Shown: positions 25,693 through 35,385 of the stretch, in pieces
Position numbering within the stretch: the first letter of the stretch is position 1
How the letters are laid out: each line of letters starts with the position of its first letter
NCBI GenBank assembly: GCA_043821725.1
Contig: JBDRCM010000006.1
Coordinates: 1 to 64,000, forward strand
Direction: 5' to 3'
DNA length: 64,000 bases
From: CAYHSR01 sp043821725
GTDB lineage: Bacteria; Patescibacteriota; Patescibacteriia; Magasanikbacterales; GWA2-37-8
Position numbers and translations under genes: made by a program
The notes under the pieces: generated by a model
Database searches by the model: none
Told to the model about the DNA's origin: nothing
What the model saw: only the letters and a program-made list of their open reading frames with translations

Positions 25693-25733
25693 GTTATATA
25701 TTGGATTAAGGCACGGAATTGTGTAGAACTACT

Positions 25734-25764
25734 AAAAAACTGCTCAAAATGAGCAGTTTTTTTA
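25734..25764 (-). terminator. Terminator of fba
   Basis: AAAAAACTGCTC/GAGCAGTTTTTTT around a short loop. The T-run is present on both strands, so it can act in both directions. Confidence 0.85.
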
Positions 25765-25785
25765 TTTGAATCAATATTATGAAAT

Positions 25786-26763
25786 TTAGACGGTATTAGC
25801 TGATCCAAGCACTTCTTTATTCTTGCGCGCGTACATTTCTTTTAGCGCGTCGCGGGCAGGACCAAGATATTTGCGCGGATCAAATACTTTTGGATCTTCA
25901 GCAAGAACTTTGCGTATGATGCCTGTCATTACAAGTCGCCCATCTGAATCAATATTTATCTTGCAAACAGCTGATTTCGCGGCCTCGCGCAGTTGGTCTT
26001 CTGGTATTCCGATGGCCGCTTGCATGGCTCCGCCGTATTTATTTATCATGTGAATATATTCTTGAGGAACTGATGATGAGCCATGAAGAACGATTGGAAA
26101 GCCCGGTATTTTTTCTTCTATTTGTTTCAAAATATCAAGCCGTATTTTTGGATCCTGTCCGGGCTTGAATTTATACGCACCATGAGAAGTGCCTATTGAA
26201 ATTGCCAATGAATCAACTTTGGTTTTAAAAACAAAATCCTCAACTTCTTCCGGCTTTGTATAATTGTGTGATTCAGCTGACACATCATCCTCAATGCCTG
26301 CCAAAACTCCAAGCTCGCCTTCCACAGTGATATCGTGCTCATGCGCGTATTCAACGACTTTTTTTGTTAAAGCAACATTTTCATCATAAGAAAGATGCGA
26401 ACCGTCTATCATTACAGAACTAAAACCATTTTCAATGCATGAAACGCAAATTTCATAATCAGAACCATGATCAAGATGCAAAGCAATTGGAATTTCTTTT
26501 AATCCTTGGTTAACTGCCATTTCCTTCATCATTGCCACAGCTCCTTTTCCCATATATTGAAGCATTGTTTGATTGGCATAGTCACGCGCTCCTTTTGATA
26601 CTTGCAAAATAACAGGGGATTGGGTTTCAACGCATGCTGAAATAATGGCCTGTATCTGCTCCATGTTGTTGAAATTGTATGCCGGAATCGCATATCCTCC
26701 ATTTACTGCTTTTTTGAACATTTCCGTTGTGTTTACAAAACCGAGCTCTTTATAGTTTGTCAT
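25786..26763 (-). CDS. fba: Class II fructose-bisphosphate aldolase
   Basis: 325 residues. Zinc and active-site blocks are visible: IALHLDHGSDYEICVSCIE (Asp and His), EGELGVLAGIEDD, IGTSHGAYKF (zinc His), PIVLHGSSSVPQE and CKINIDSDGRLVM. The enzyme interconverts fructose-1,6-bisphosphate with two triose phosphates in glycolysis. With the phosphofructokinase gene at 28038 on the same strand it forms part of a glycolytic neighbourhood. It has its own terminator, and the MITE copy A lies just downstream. Confidence 0.95.
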   Translation of the reverse strand: MTNYKELGFVNTTEMFKKAVNGGYAIPAYNFNNMEQIQAIISACVETQSPVILQVSKGARDYANQTMLQYMGKGAVAMMKEMAVNQGLKEIPIALHLDHGSDYEICVSCIENGFSSVMIDGSHLSYDENVALTKKVVEYAHEHDITVEGELGVLAGIEDDVSAESHNYTKPEEVEDFVFKTKVDSLAISIGTSHGAYKFKPGQDPKIRLDILKQIEEKIPGFPIVLHGSSSVPQEYIHMINKYGGAMQAAIGIPEDQLREAAKSAVCKINIDSDGRLVMTGIIRKVLAEDPKVFDPRKYLGPARDALKEMYARKNKEVLGSANTV

Positions 26764-26816
26764 AGGTATTGATTAAGTTGATTTGAAAAAATGATATTAA
26801 TTATTTCATCCAAAAT

Positions 26817-27950
26817 TTATTTTAAAATTACTCTTTTCATTTTCCTGTTTGCTTTATCTTCAATTTGTCTGACTCTCTCTCTTGTAAGATTGAGTTTCTG
26901 TCCTACCTCTTCTAAAGAATGTACTCGATTTTCCCCGACGCCGTGTCTCATCTCTATTATAGATCTTTGACGAAGATTTAGTGCTGATAATAATTTCTCG
27001 CTTAATTGCTTGTCACTAACTTCTTTAAAAATATCCTGCTCTTTAGTGCCTGAAAAAAATTCTTCCAAATAATCACCAGTAAAAACTGTATCCTCATCTT
27101 TTTTTCTTTTTAGTTCTGCTTTGTATAATTTTTCAGGAAATAAATCTTGAGGTAAAGCTTTTAATACCGCACATACATTTTCGGCAAATTCTGTATATTT
27201 TATTCTTGTTCCTGTTTTTGCTTCTCTATTCTTAGCAAATGGACTATATGAAAAAGATATAAGCTTGCGTATATGCGCGTAATTTAGATTTACTTCCTTT
27301 TCATCGCAAAAATCTTTGATCGGCAAATATCTTTTATATTTTTTCCTATTAGGATATTTCTTCTTCATGTAATCTACTATTGCATCAACCAATCTTTTAT
27401 TATATCTTGTTTCAACAAGCTCGGTTTGCTCTTCATATAATTTATCATCTTTTTCTTGTCCCATTCTTTTGAAATGTTCGGGCTTTAATAAATGTCTGTA
27501 TAAATTAAGAGGAAATAATTTTTCCACTGGCATATCGAGCTCTCGCGCCAGCCATTTGCATTTTTGTTTATATCTTGGCTCGTATTTTATTTTTTGTTTT
27601 CCCTTGCGTCTTAAATAAATCGGAGACACTTTTAAATTAAGAAATAAATAAATACTTGCTTGATCCACTCCTATATCTCTTTCTACTGCAAGAATACTGC
27701 CTTTCCAATATTTATGTTTTTTTAACGCATCATAAAAAATACGATTTCTTCTGGATAGCTTTATTTCCAAACAATCTTTTTCTTCAGATAATTCAATATC
27801 TTCTGCATCAAGTTCTTCTGACTTATTTTCAACCTCTTCGTCAATATTTTGTGGATATTGATCTGAATTTTTCAGCTCTTCATCTCCAGGCATTGCATTG
27901 CCGGCCCATTCATTAAATGTATAGGGTGATTCATGCCTTGTTTCGCTCAT
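26817..27950 (-). CDS. Sigma-70 region 4 fused to a duplicated N-terminal domain
   Basis: 377 residues. The last 60 are a clear sigma-70 region 4 (LNLRQRSIIEMRHGVGE, then SLEEVGQKLNLTRERVRQIE), which in RpoD contacts the -35 element. No region 2 or 3 is present, so it is not an ordinary sigma factor. The middle holds two segments (about 60-165 and 185-295) that resemble each other, each ending in a LA/LKAL-P--LFP-LY motif (EKLFPLNLYRHLLK and QDLFPEKLYKAELK). They look like divergent helix-turn-helix units. The N-terminus is acidic. It is probably a DNA-binding regulator acting on or near RNA polymerase; the exact role is unknown. Confidence 0.75.
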   Translation of the reverse strand: MSETRHESPYTFNEWAGNAMPGDEELKNSDQYPQNIDEEVENKSEELDAEDIELSEEKDCLEIKLSRRNRIFYDALKKHKYWKGSILAVERDIGVDQASIYLFLNLKVSPIYLRRKGKQKIKYEPRYKQKCKWLARELDMPVEKLFPLNLYRHLLKPEHFKRMGQEKDDKLYEEQTELVETRYNKRLVDAIVDYMKKKYPNRKKYKRYLPIKDFCDEKEVNLNYAHIRKLISFSYSPFAKNREAKTGTRIKYTEFAENVCAVLKALPQDLFPEKLYKAELKRKKDEDTVFTGDYLEEFFSGTKEQDIFKEVSDKQLSEKLLSALNLRQRSIIEMRHGVGENRVHSLEEVGQKLNLTRERVRQIEDKANRKMKRVILK

Positions 27951-28037
27951 ATTGTTTTACTATATTTAGATTTTTGTCATTTTATAATGGCTACTGCAAC
28001 ACATTTTCTATTGTAGAAAAATAAGTTGATAAGCAAA

Positions 28038-29243
28038 TTATTTTTCCCCCACCCTTACAGCCATTATCCTTTCCAAATGCTCTAAGCTGCCTGTCAGCGG
28101 GCGGGCATAACTTCTAAATGCAGGAGCTATCATATTGTCTCCAATAATAAATTCATTTGGCATTGTTTTGGTTTTAGCGGCCATTACACCCAAATCTACG
28201 AGTTTGTATCGCACAGCATAATCGCCCACTCTGTCTATGGCAACAGAGCCGTCAACATCATCCCACACAGAATATTGCACAGCTCGCTCGCCAACTTCAC
28301 GCGCCTCCCGCCTGTCGCCTCCGCTTACGCATCCGAGAAATGAACGTTGTAAATATCCAAAAGTGTCAGCTCTTACTCTTTTTGCTGAGGTTTCAGATCT
28401 TATAAGGTCGGCAAGCAAATCGCCCAATGCTCCGCTTCCTGAGAGCTGTACATTACCATGGGCGTCGCATTCCTTTCGCTTCATTAAATTGGTTATTATA
28501 TAATTGCCTGTCTTATCCCTTATTCCTTCTGAAACAGCTATTACGCATCTGCCTATTCTGTCATAAGTTTTCTTAACGTCTTTAACAAATTTTTCCGTAT
28601 TAAAAACTTTTTCCGGTAAATATATTAAGTGCGGTCCATCATCTGGAAAACGCTGGGCAAGAGATGAAGCAGCTGTTAAAAATCCTGCGTGCCTGCCCAT
28701 GACTACGCCAATATATACTCCCGGCAAAGACAAATTATCAAGATTAATTCCTGCAAAAGCTTGTGCCACAAATTTAGCGGCTGACCCATAACCCGGGCTG
28801 TGATCTGTTCCAACAAGATCATTGTCTATTGTCTTTGGTATGTGAATTATGCGCAGTTCATAGTTGGCTGCCTCTGCTTGCTCATTAATAATGCGACAAG
28901 TATCCGCTGAATCATTGCCCCCTATATAGTAGAAGTAGCGTATATTGTGCTTTTGCATTATGGCGAACATTTCTTCGCAATATTTTTCATCTGGCTTGTC
29001 TCGCGTTGAACCGATTGCAGAACCCGGAGTGTCAGCCACCCTTTCAAGATTATGCGTTGTTGATTGTGACAAATCAATAAAATTTTCCGATTTGATCCCG
29101 CTCACCCCAAAACGCGCTCCATAAACGCGCTCAATTTCAGAAAATTTTCTTGCCTCCAAAATAACGCCAACTAAACTTTGATTAACAACTGCTGTCGGGC
29201 CTCCTCCTTGGGCTACAAGTGCTTTGCCTTTTAATTTTGCCAT
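28038..29243 (-). CDS. pfp: 6-phosphofructokinase, pyrophosphate-dependent type
   Basis: 401 residues. The nucleotide-site glycines are in VAQGGGPTAVVNQSL. GGNDSADT replaces the GGDGS of ATP enzymes, and PKTIDNDL has the Lys of pyrophosphate-dependent enzymes where ATP-dependent ones have Gly. VVMGRHAGFLTAAS binds fructose-6-phosphate. The expected reaction is reversible phosphorylation of fructose-6-phosphate with PPi. Specificity for PPi is inferred from these residues. It is on the same strand as fba, separated by the sigma-4-like gene. Confidence 0.87.
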   Translation of the reverse strand: MAKLKGKALVAQGGGPTAVVNQSLVGVILEARKFSEIERVYGARFGVSGIKSENFIDLSQSTTHNLERVADTPGSAIGSTRDKPDEKYCEEMFAIMQKHNIRYFYYIGGNDSADTCRIINEQAEAANYELRIIHIPKTIDNDLVGTDHSPGYGSAAKFVAQAFAGINLDNLSLPGVYIGVVMGRHAGFLTAASSLAQRFPDDGPHLIYLPEKVFNTEKFVKDVKKTYDRIGRCVIAVSEGIRDKTGNYIITNLMKRKECDAHGNVQLSGSGALGDLLADLIRSETSAKRVRADTFGYLQRSFLGCVSGGDRREAREVGERAVQYSVWDDVDGSVAIDRVGDYAVRYKLVDLGVMAAKTKTMPNEFIIGDNMIAPAFRSYARPLTGSLEHLERIMAVRVGEK

Positions 29244-29268
29244 ATAAAAAAATTATTTTTTTAAATAA

Positions 29269-29922
29269 TTATTTTACTCCTTCCCACTCATCCAGAAACT
29301 CTTGAATAAAATTTTTCATAAATTCAACTCTTGCATACGCTATTTTTTTGGCTGTATTTGTATTCATCATTTCGGGAAGGCGCAATGATTTTTCATAAAA
29401 ATAATTCATGGAAGTTCCTTCATATTTTTTTCTCTGATAATCAAGTTTGCTTAAATTTTTGCGAGGATTAATGCACGGGTTATGCATCATTCGGCCGACC
29501 AACCCGCCTGTGGCAAATGATCTTGCTATCCCAAGCGCTCCGAGCGCCTCCAGCCAGTCAGCATCTTGTATGATCTTTCCTTCAAGAGATGATGGAGACA
29601 TTGTTTCATCTCCTTTATATTGCGATTCTATAACTATCTGCATAATTTTGGATTGCGTTTCTTTATCTATATCCAGAATATCCATCATAGCGTCCAGCAC
29701 TAAATTGCCTTTTGTTTCTGAAAAATCATGCCTTTTATAGTCCCCTAAATCATGCAACAAAGACGCAAGCTCAACCAACAATAAATCGCCACCTTCTTCG
29801 GCTTGAAGTATTTTCGCCATCCTCCATACCCTTTCCACGTGATACCAATCGTGGCCGGTTGGCTCTGCCATTAGCTTTGATTTAACATAAATGGCTGTCT
29901 TTTTGACTATATCACTGTCCAT
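29269..29922 (-). CDS. HD-domain phosphohydrolase
   Basis: 217 residues. Metal ligands of the HD domain are visible: HDWYHVERVWRMA near residue 20, LLHDLGDYK near 60 and QDADWLEALGALGIAR near 120. The overall order resembles YedJ-like HD hydrolases acting on nucleotides or phosphorylated small molecules. It starts 25 bases upstream of the phosphofructokinase gene on the same strand and probably shares its transcript. Substrate unknown. Confidence 0.85.
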   Translation of the reverse strand: MDSDIVKKTAIYVKSKLMAEPTGHDWYHVERVWRMAKILQAEEGGDLLLVELASLLHDLGDYKRHDFSETKGNLVLDAMMDILDIDKETQSKIMQIVIESQYKGDETMSPSSLEGKIIQDADWLEALGALGIARSFATGGLVGRMMHNPCINPRKNLSKLDYQRKKYEGTSMNYFYEKSLRLPEMMNTNTAKKIAYARVEFMKNFIQEFLDEWEGVK

Positions 29923-30196
29923 TTTATTATTAATTTAGTACTTATTAGAAGCCCACTTACCCTGCGCCTTGTTGCGGGGTCGGATTTATTTTAACTATAT
30001 TATTACATTTTATAACAATAAAGTAAACCCTTTAATGAACCCGACTACGCAACAATCCGCAAAGGATTTTCTTAGGTTTAAATATTAAAAAAGACCATTG
30101 TTCTGGCGCCGGCCTATCCCGACTAAGTCGGGACTTCGCTTCGCTCGCTTTTGCCCATTATTATTGCGTTAAAAAACCCAGATATTAAAAAAGACC
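29923..30196. other. Spacer downstream of the 5S gene with a 5S 3'-end duplicate
   Basis: No gene is seen. It contains a copy of the 5S 3' end at 30082-30116 (see the repeat entry) and the palindrome TCCCGACTAAGTCGGGA at 30117-30133. Confidence 0.7.
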
Positions 30197-30216
30197 ATTG
30201 TTCTGGCGCCGGCCTA
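30082..30216 (-). repeat. 35-bp direct repeat of the 5S rRNA 3' end
   Basis: Bases 30182-30216, covering the 5S 3' end and the following AT-rich tail, are repeated exactly at 30082-30116, offset by 100 bases. The 65 bases between contain the TCCCGACTAAGTCGGGA palindrome. The arrangement parallels the tRNA-Leu 3'-end duplication at 12868-13015. Confidence 0.85.
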
Positions 30217-30310
30217 CTTTTGCGTTGCCGCTATCATCAGCGTTGATAAGCTTAACTGCTGTGTTCGGGAAGGAAACAGGTGTTACCTTATCACTTGAGG
30301 CACCAGAATA
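30199..30310 (-). rRNA. rrf: 5S ribosomal RNA
   Basis: About 112 bases. Helix I is formed by TTCTGGTGCC and GGCGCCAGAA. The conserved CCCGAACACAGCAGTTAAGC core (loop B/C region) is intact. It lies about 40 bases after the 23S 3' end on the same strand. Confidence 0.93.
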
Positions 30311-30632
30311 ATGGCCTTTTTTGTGTAAATTGTCAAGCACAACTTAGTGTTTTTGTCGTATGCTCGGAATATTAGTACGCCTCAGCTTAACTCCTCACGG
30401 AGCTTAGACCTGGCGCCTATCAACCTTGTAGTCTTCAAGGATCCTTAACGAATGTTAATCTTGAGGACGGCTTCACGCTTAGATGCTTTCAGCGTTTATC
30501 CGTGCCAAACGTAGCTACCCAGCAATGCCCCTGGTGGGACAACTGGCACACTAGAGGTTTGTCCACTCCGGTCCTCTCGTACTAGGAGCAGGCCCTCTCA
30601 ACATTCAACGCCCACAGCGGATAGGAGACCGA

Positions 30633-31005
30633 CAATATTGTTACTATCCTGATTGATTAATCATTTCAGTCAATTTGTTAATTAAATCAGGACGGTATAT
30701 TATTTCTAATATACTCTGCATATCGCTATGCAGTTCGGACTATATCTTTCCCGGCTTCCGCTAACTGGCGGATCGGGATCTAGCGTATAGTCTCTGAGGA
30801 TTTCCCGGCTTCCGCTAACTGGCGGATCGGGATCTTTCCTGCTGGTTGTCTGCACTCAACACATTTTTACCTATAATATTTATTATACCATAAGTAGTGT
30901 GAGATACTGTAGTCTCCTCTCCAAAAGAGACATTCCAGAGTTTCCAGCATTTGGCTAGATTTATAGACAGCACGGTCTTTTGGCTAATTTTAGCCAAAAA
31001 TTTCT
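30633..31005 (-). mobile_element. Group I intron in 23S, no endonuclease gene
   Basis: The flanking exons join as GAGACAGT|TCGGTC, restoring the conserved sequence. On the minus strand the R-like CCTCAGAGACTATAC (30785-30799) and S-like GGAAAGATATAGTCC (30737-30751) elements of the P7 core are present. A perfect 35-base duplication (30747-30781 and 30801-30835) lies on both sides of the R element. The short frames within are not credible genes. Confidence 0.82.
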
Positions 31006-31049
<44 letters not shown>

Positions 31050-31062
31050 TGGCGAACAGCCA

Positions 31063-31122
<60 letters not shown>

Positions 31123-31160
31123 CACCGTCTATATGAGCTATCGGGTGGGATCAGCCTGTT

Positions 31161-32081
31161 CACATAATCTTTAAGTTACCTTAAAGGGTAGACTATATCT
31201 TCATCCCGATCCGCCATTTGGCGGAAATCGGGAGCACGGCATATTGTGGCTTATTTTAAAGCCACCTCAGACTCAATAACCATCATGTTTTCTCGTCTTC
31301 AGTCGTTACGGGGTCAAGGGGAGTTTATAACTGAATTCATCTAGCACTAACGGCCGAATGATTTTGAATAATTTTCTCATTTCTTTGCCGGTAAAATTAA
31401 GCTGACAGCTTTTTTTATCCGGCCTGCAGTACCATTTTGCAACTATTTGATACTTGTTTTTTAGCGCTTTCACTATTTTTTCAATATCTTTTCCAGACAA
31501 TCTGGAAAGATATATGTGAGCTGATTTATCTCTTTTGTAATAATAACCATCATCCATATACCAAATTGCCAATGTTAATGGCAACCTGATGTAGTCATCA
31601 ATATTATCCGGTATTATCTTTGTATTTTGACAATAAAAGTTGTTGCGCAACTTGCCAAAAACAGGAGATGAATTGCTCTGTAAACGCCAATAGCAATATG
31701 TTTCTTTTGACAATGGATGAATACGTTTGATTTTTTTCGGCTTATCGGCAAATACGTTTTTTAACTGTTCATATTTCCAATGGATATATGAACGTTGTTT
31801 GTCGGAATGTTCCAAACGTAATCGCGCATTTTTCTTGCCTGTGCTTTGTAAAAATCCATCGCCAAGAATTGTGCCATAAATTATGGCTTTCTGTTTGAGA
31901 TTTAATTTCATATTTATGTCGGTTTTTTCCCCCGACTTCCCACGGTATTGCCCATTATTTTTACACCTCTAAATGTCTGTACTCAGAGTTGAATTGTTCA
32001 ACTTCAGACAAAATAATGGGTTTCACCGTTATTAGCCGTGTACTTTGCCTTTCATTACTGAAAGGCAGGGACACATAGCGT
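31161..32081 (-). mobile_element. Group I intron in 23S at the peptidyl-transferase loop
   Basis: The exons join as CCGGGGAT|AACAGGCTGAT, so insertion is between bases matching E. coli 2449 and 2450. An S-like element AAGATATAGTC is at 31191-31202. The intron encodes a LAGLIDADG protein (31306-31911) and carries a P8-like hairpin GATCCGCCA/TGGCGGAAATC around 31209-31231. Confidence 0.85.
31306..31911 (-). CDS. LAGLIDADG homing endonuclease (intron-encoded)
   Basis: 201 residues. Two LAGLIDADG-type helices are visible: IIYGTILGDGFL at about 11-22 and LAIWYMDDGYYY at about 113-124, so it can act as a monomer. The pattern fits the LAGLIDADG_2 type seen in rRNA introns. It would cut intron-less 23S alleles at the 2449/2450 site and promote intron spread. 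It lies wholly within the group I intron and reads in the same direction as the rRNA. Its Asp residues are kept in both motifs, so it may be active. Confidence 0.9.
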   Translation of the reverse strand: MKLNLKQKAIIYGTILGDGFLQSTGKKNARLRLEHSDKQRSYIHWKYEQLKNVFADKPKKIKRIHPLSKETYCYWRLQSNSSPVFGKLRNNFYCQNTKIIPDNIDDYIRLPLTLAIWYMDDGYYYKRDKSAHIYLSRLSGKDIEKIVKALKNKYQIVAKWYCRPDKKSCQLNFTGKEMRKLFKIIRPLVLDEFSYKLPLTP

Positions 32082-32598
32082 ATCCCCGGAGTAGCTTTTA
32101 TCCGATGATCTTCCACCTTCCTATGTAGGGTGGTCGGTTCACTAACTTCTACTTTCGTAACTGCTCGGGTTGTAGCCCTTGCAGTAAAGCTGGCTTTTGC
32201 GTTTGCACGTCCGGCTCGGTTTCCATCCGAGCTAAGCCAACCTTTGTAAACGCCTCCGTTACGTTTTGGGAGGCATCCGCCCCAGATAAACTACCCACCA
32301 GACACTGTATTCCCCTGATGGTTCAATCAGGGAAATTAGGTATAAAACTAAACAAGGGTGGTGGTATCTCACTGGCCCCTGACAAAGTCAAGGTCCCACC
32401 TATTCTGAACATGTCTAGCCCTATACCAATATCAAGTTGTAGTAAAGCTTCACGGGGTCTTTTCGTCCGGCTGTGGGTAACCGGCATCTTTACCGGTCTT
32501 GCAATTTCGCCGAGTCCCTCGTTGAGACAGTCCCCCCATCGTTACGCCATTCGTGCGGGTCGTAACTCACACGACAAGGAATTTCGCTACCTTAGGAC

Positions 32599-33372
32599 GA
32601 TTCATATGTTATATCTATAAAATAATATAGATACTCCGATTGATTACGGAGCTCTATGTCTCCATAGAGATCGGACTATATCATCCGCGCTTTTCTTTTC
32701 TAAAAGAACGCGGTTTGGCATATAGTCTCTGGGGATTCTCATCCAATGTTTTTGCAACATCATCAATGTTATATTTTCTTTTTCTTCCTCTCCCTTTGTT
32801 TAATATTTCTCTGAGTTTGACAATCTTTCTTAATCCTTCCTCAGTAAAGTGTTCTTTTTTAAACACCAATTCGCTTATCAAACAAAAAATAGAAAAATTG
32901 GTTTTCTTATTTTGAGATAAGAAATTAAACCTTCTAAAAAAAGGGATGATTCTTTCTTGCAATGAATTTGGGTTACTAACAGAATGCATGAATAAACCAT
33001 CATGCTTTCTCTGTATAATTTTCCCGCATCCAAGAATTTTCTTGAATTGCGACAGTATATAACTTTCTTTCTGTGAAACATTAAAAGTTAATACTACTTG
33101 CCAACCCATTGTATGGTCTTCTCTTCTTCGCAATGATACATTAAAACTACCTTCTCCGTCTGTGAATCCGGCTAAATAATAACCAAATTCCGGTTTGATA
33201 GTGTCAACCACCATTTATGATTTTGCATATGTTTAGGAGAGTCTTTCCTGCTGATTGTCCCGCGCCCAAACAGGGCTGATTAGTGGATTTTTACTGGCTT
33301 TGATAAAACCGAGTACCACTAATATTTAACGGGAGTTTCCAGCATATAGCCAAATTTTATAACTACAATCGT
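32599..33372 (-). mobile_element. Group I intron in 23S helix 69 (I-CeuI-like site)
   Basis: The exons join near AACTATAA..GGTCCTAAGG, the region cut by I-CeuI in chloroplast 23S genes; exact ends are uncertain by a few bases. R-like (32719-32734) and S-like (32673-32686) core elements are present on the minus strand. It encodes an I-CreI-family protein whose 3' end runs into the core elements. Confidence 0.85.
32681..33214 (-). CDS. I-CreI/I-CeuI-type LAGLIDADG endonuclease (intron-encoded)
   Basis: 177 residues with a single LAGLIDADG helix, YYLAGFTDGEGSFNVSL at about 12-28, and the downstream LTFNVSQKES strand. This is the layout of homodimeric I-CreI-like enzymes (about 163 residues). 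The intron sits at the I-CeuI-type target, so the protein and its site agree. The last 30 codons overlap the R and S elements of the ribozyme core, an economical arrangement known for some group I introns. Catalytic Asp/Glu (TDGEG) are kept. Confidence 0.9.
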   Translation of the reverse strand: MVVDTIKPEFGYYLAGFTDGEGSFNVSLRRREDHTMGWQVVLTFNVSQKESYILSQFKKILGCGKIIQRKHDGLFMHSVSNPNSLQERIIPFFRRFNFLSQNKKTNFSIFCLISELVFKKEHFTEEGLRKIVKLREILNKGRGRKRKYNIDDVAKTLDENPQRLYAKPRSFRKEKRG

Positions 33373-33553
33373 CACTTATAGTTATCGCCGGCGTTCATCA
33401 GCGCTTCAGTTTCCTGCTTCTCTTGACCGAAGTCAAAATAACAAGTCACCTTAACGTTCTGACACTGGCCAGGCGTCGCCCCCTATACTTCAGCTTACGC
33501 TTTTGCAGGGAGCTGTGTTTTTGATAAACAGTCGCAGGGGGTCTTTTGTTGTA

Positions 33554-33570
33554 TCCCGACTAAGTCGGGA
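33554..33570. repeat. Genome palindrome TCCCGACTAAGTCGGGA inside 23S
   Basis: Exact copy of the dispersed palindrome, replacing a variable helix in the 23S gene. Confidence 0.85.
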
Positions 33571-34134
33571 AGACCTTATTCCGAAGTTACGGTCGCTGTT
33601 TTGCCGAGTTCCTAAACGAGGGTTCTCTCGTACGCCTTGGTCTGCTCGACCTGTCCACCTGTGTTGGTTTGCGGTACGAATACACGAGGCCTATCGTTTT
33701 TTACCTTTTCTAGGCGCTCATTCCCCTTAAGTTGACTCTGCCCGTGGGCTTTGTCTCCCCCCAACCGAAATCAGGGACGTATATAACCAAAAATACGCTT
33801 AAAGAAATAAGAACGCGCAATAAAAAACAAACCTCGCGCAGTGCAGGAATATTAACCTGCTCATCCATCGGTTACGCCTTTCGGCCTGGCCTTAGGATCG
33901 ACTAACCCTGGGACGATTCTCGTTGCCCAGGAAACCTTGGACTTTCGGCGCCCGGAATTCTCATCCGGGTTTTTGCTACTTATGCCTGCATACTCTCTTC
34001 CTAACGCTCCACCCCGCCTCACGGCTGGGGCTTCAACGCAGATAGGAATGTTCCTCTACCCCACCTGATTAAAAATCAGATAGTCGCAGCTTCGGTACTG
34101 TGTTTGAGTCCCGATCATTTTCGGCGCTAAAACT

Positions 34135-34201
<67 letters not shown>

Positions 34202-34698
34202 GAGAATTAAAACCACCTTAAAAACACTTAACACAGATTTAGGGACCTTAGCTGGCGATCTGGGCTGTTTCCCTTTTGACTATGAAGCTTAGCCCCCACA
34301 GTCTGACTCCTAAGCTTAACTAACCGGTATTCGGAGTTTGATTGAAGTGGGTATCCGCAAGGGACCCCAACCTCATCCAGTGCTCTACCACCAGTAGGAA
34401 CGCTTAAGGCTAGCCCTAAAGCTATTTCGAGGAAAACCAGCTATTACCGAGTTCGATTGGAATTTCTCCGCGATCCACAGCTCATCCCCGCGTGTTGAAC
34501 GGCGCGTGGGTTCGGGCCTTCCCCTGATTTTCATCAGGGTTCACCCTGGCCATGGATAGCTCACTCGGTTTCGGGTTATGTATACGCCACAAAGTCGCCC
34601 GTTAAGACTCGCTTTCGCTACGCCTCCGGACCAAAGGCCCTTAAGCAAAGCGACGTACACATACTCGCAGGCTCATTCTTCAATAGGAATACTGTCAT

Positions 34699-34713
34699 AC
34701 CGACTAAGTCGGT
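34699..34713. repeat. Second palindrome copy inside 23S
   Basis: ACCGACTAAGTCGGT, the same core with changed outer bases, in a variable 23S stem. Confidence 0.7.
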
Positions 34714-34772
34714 ACTCCAGCTCATTGTAAGCATATGGTTTCAGATACTATTTCATCGCCCTTATAGGGCTG

Positions 34773-34809
<37 letters not shown>

Positions 34810-35385
34810 ATCACTAAAAGTATTTAGCCTTGGACCATAGTCGGCCCGGGTTCAGACAGGATTTCACGGGTCCCGCCCTACTCAAGAATTCTAACCATAA
34901 TCGAAAATATTCTTTTCGCGTACGGGGTTTTCACCCTCTGTGACGGTTCTTTCCATAACCTTCCGCTAAAAATATTACGACTACCCGGCTAATTAGATCA
35001 CCGGCGCTAAAACCTTACAACGCCATATAGACAACGGTCTAATCCTTTAACCTAAAAATCATAATTAATAAATTAACTAATCTTCATAGGAACATCTATA
35101 TGGTTTGGGCTGTTCCCTTTTCGCTCGCCACTACTAAGGGAATCTTATTCAATTTCTTTTCCTCTGGGTACTGAGATGTTTCACTTCCCCAGGTCTTCTT
35201 CACGCGCCTATATATTCAGCGCGCAATATCCCGAATAAATCGGGATGGGTTCCCCCATTCGGATATCTCCGGATCAAAGGTTGCTTGCCACCTCCCCGAA
35301 GCTTTTCGCAGGCTGCCACGTCCTTCATCGTCTTTTAGTGTCTAGGCATCCACCATATGCTCTTGTCGAAATTGCATACGACAAA

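Noticed and set aside
30815..30997. 60-codon ORF in the first 23S intron
   Set aside because: Overlaps the duplicated hairpin; no LAGLIDADG or other endonuclease motif.
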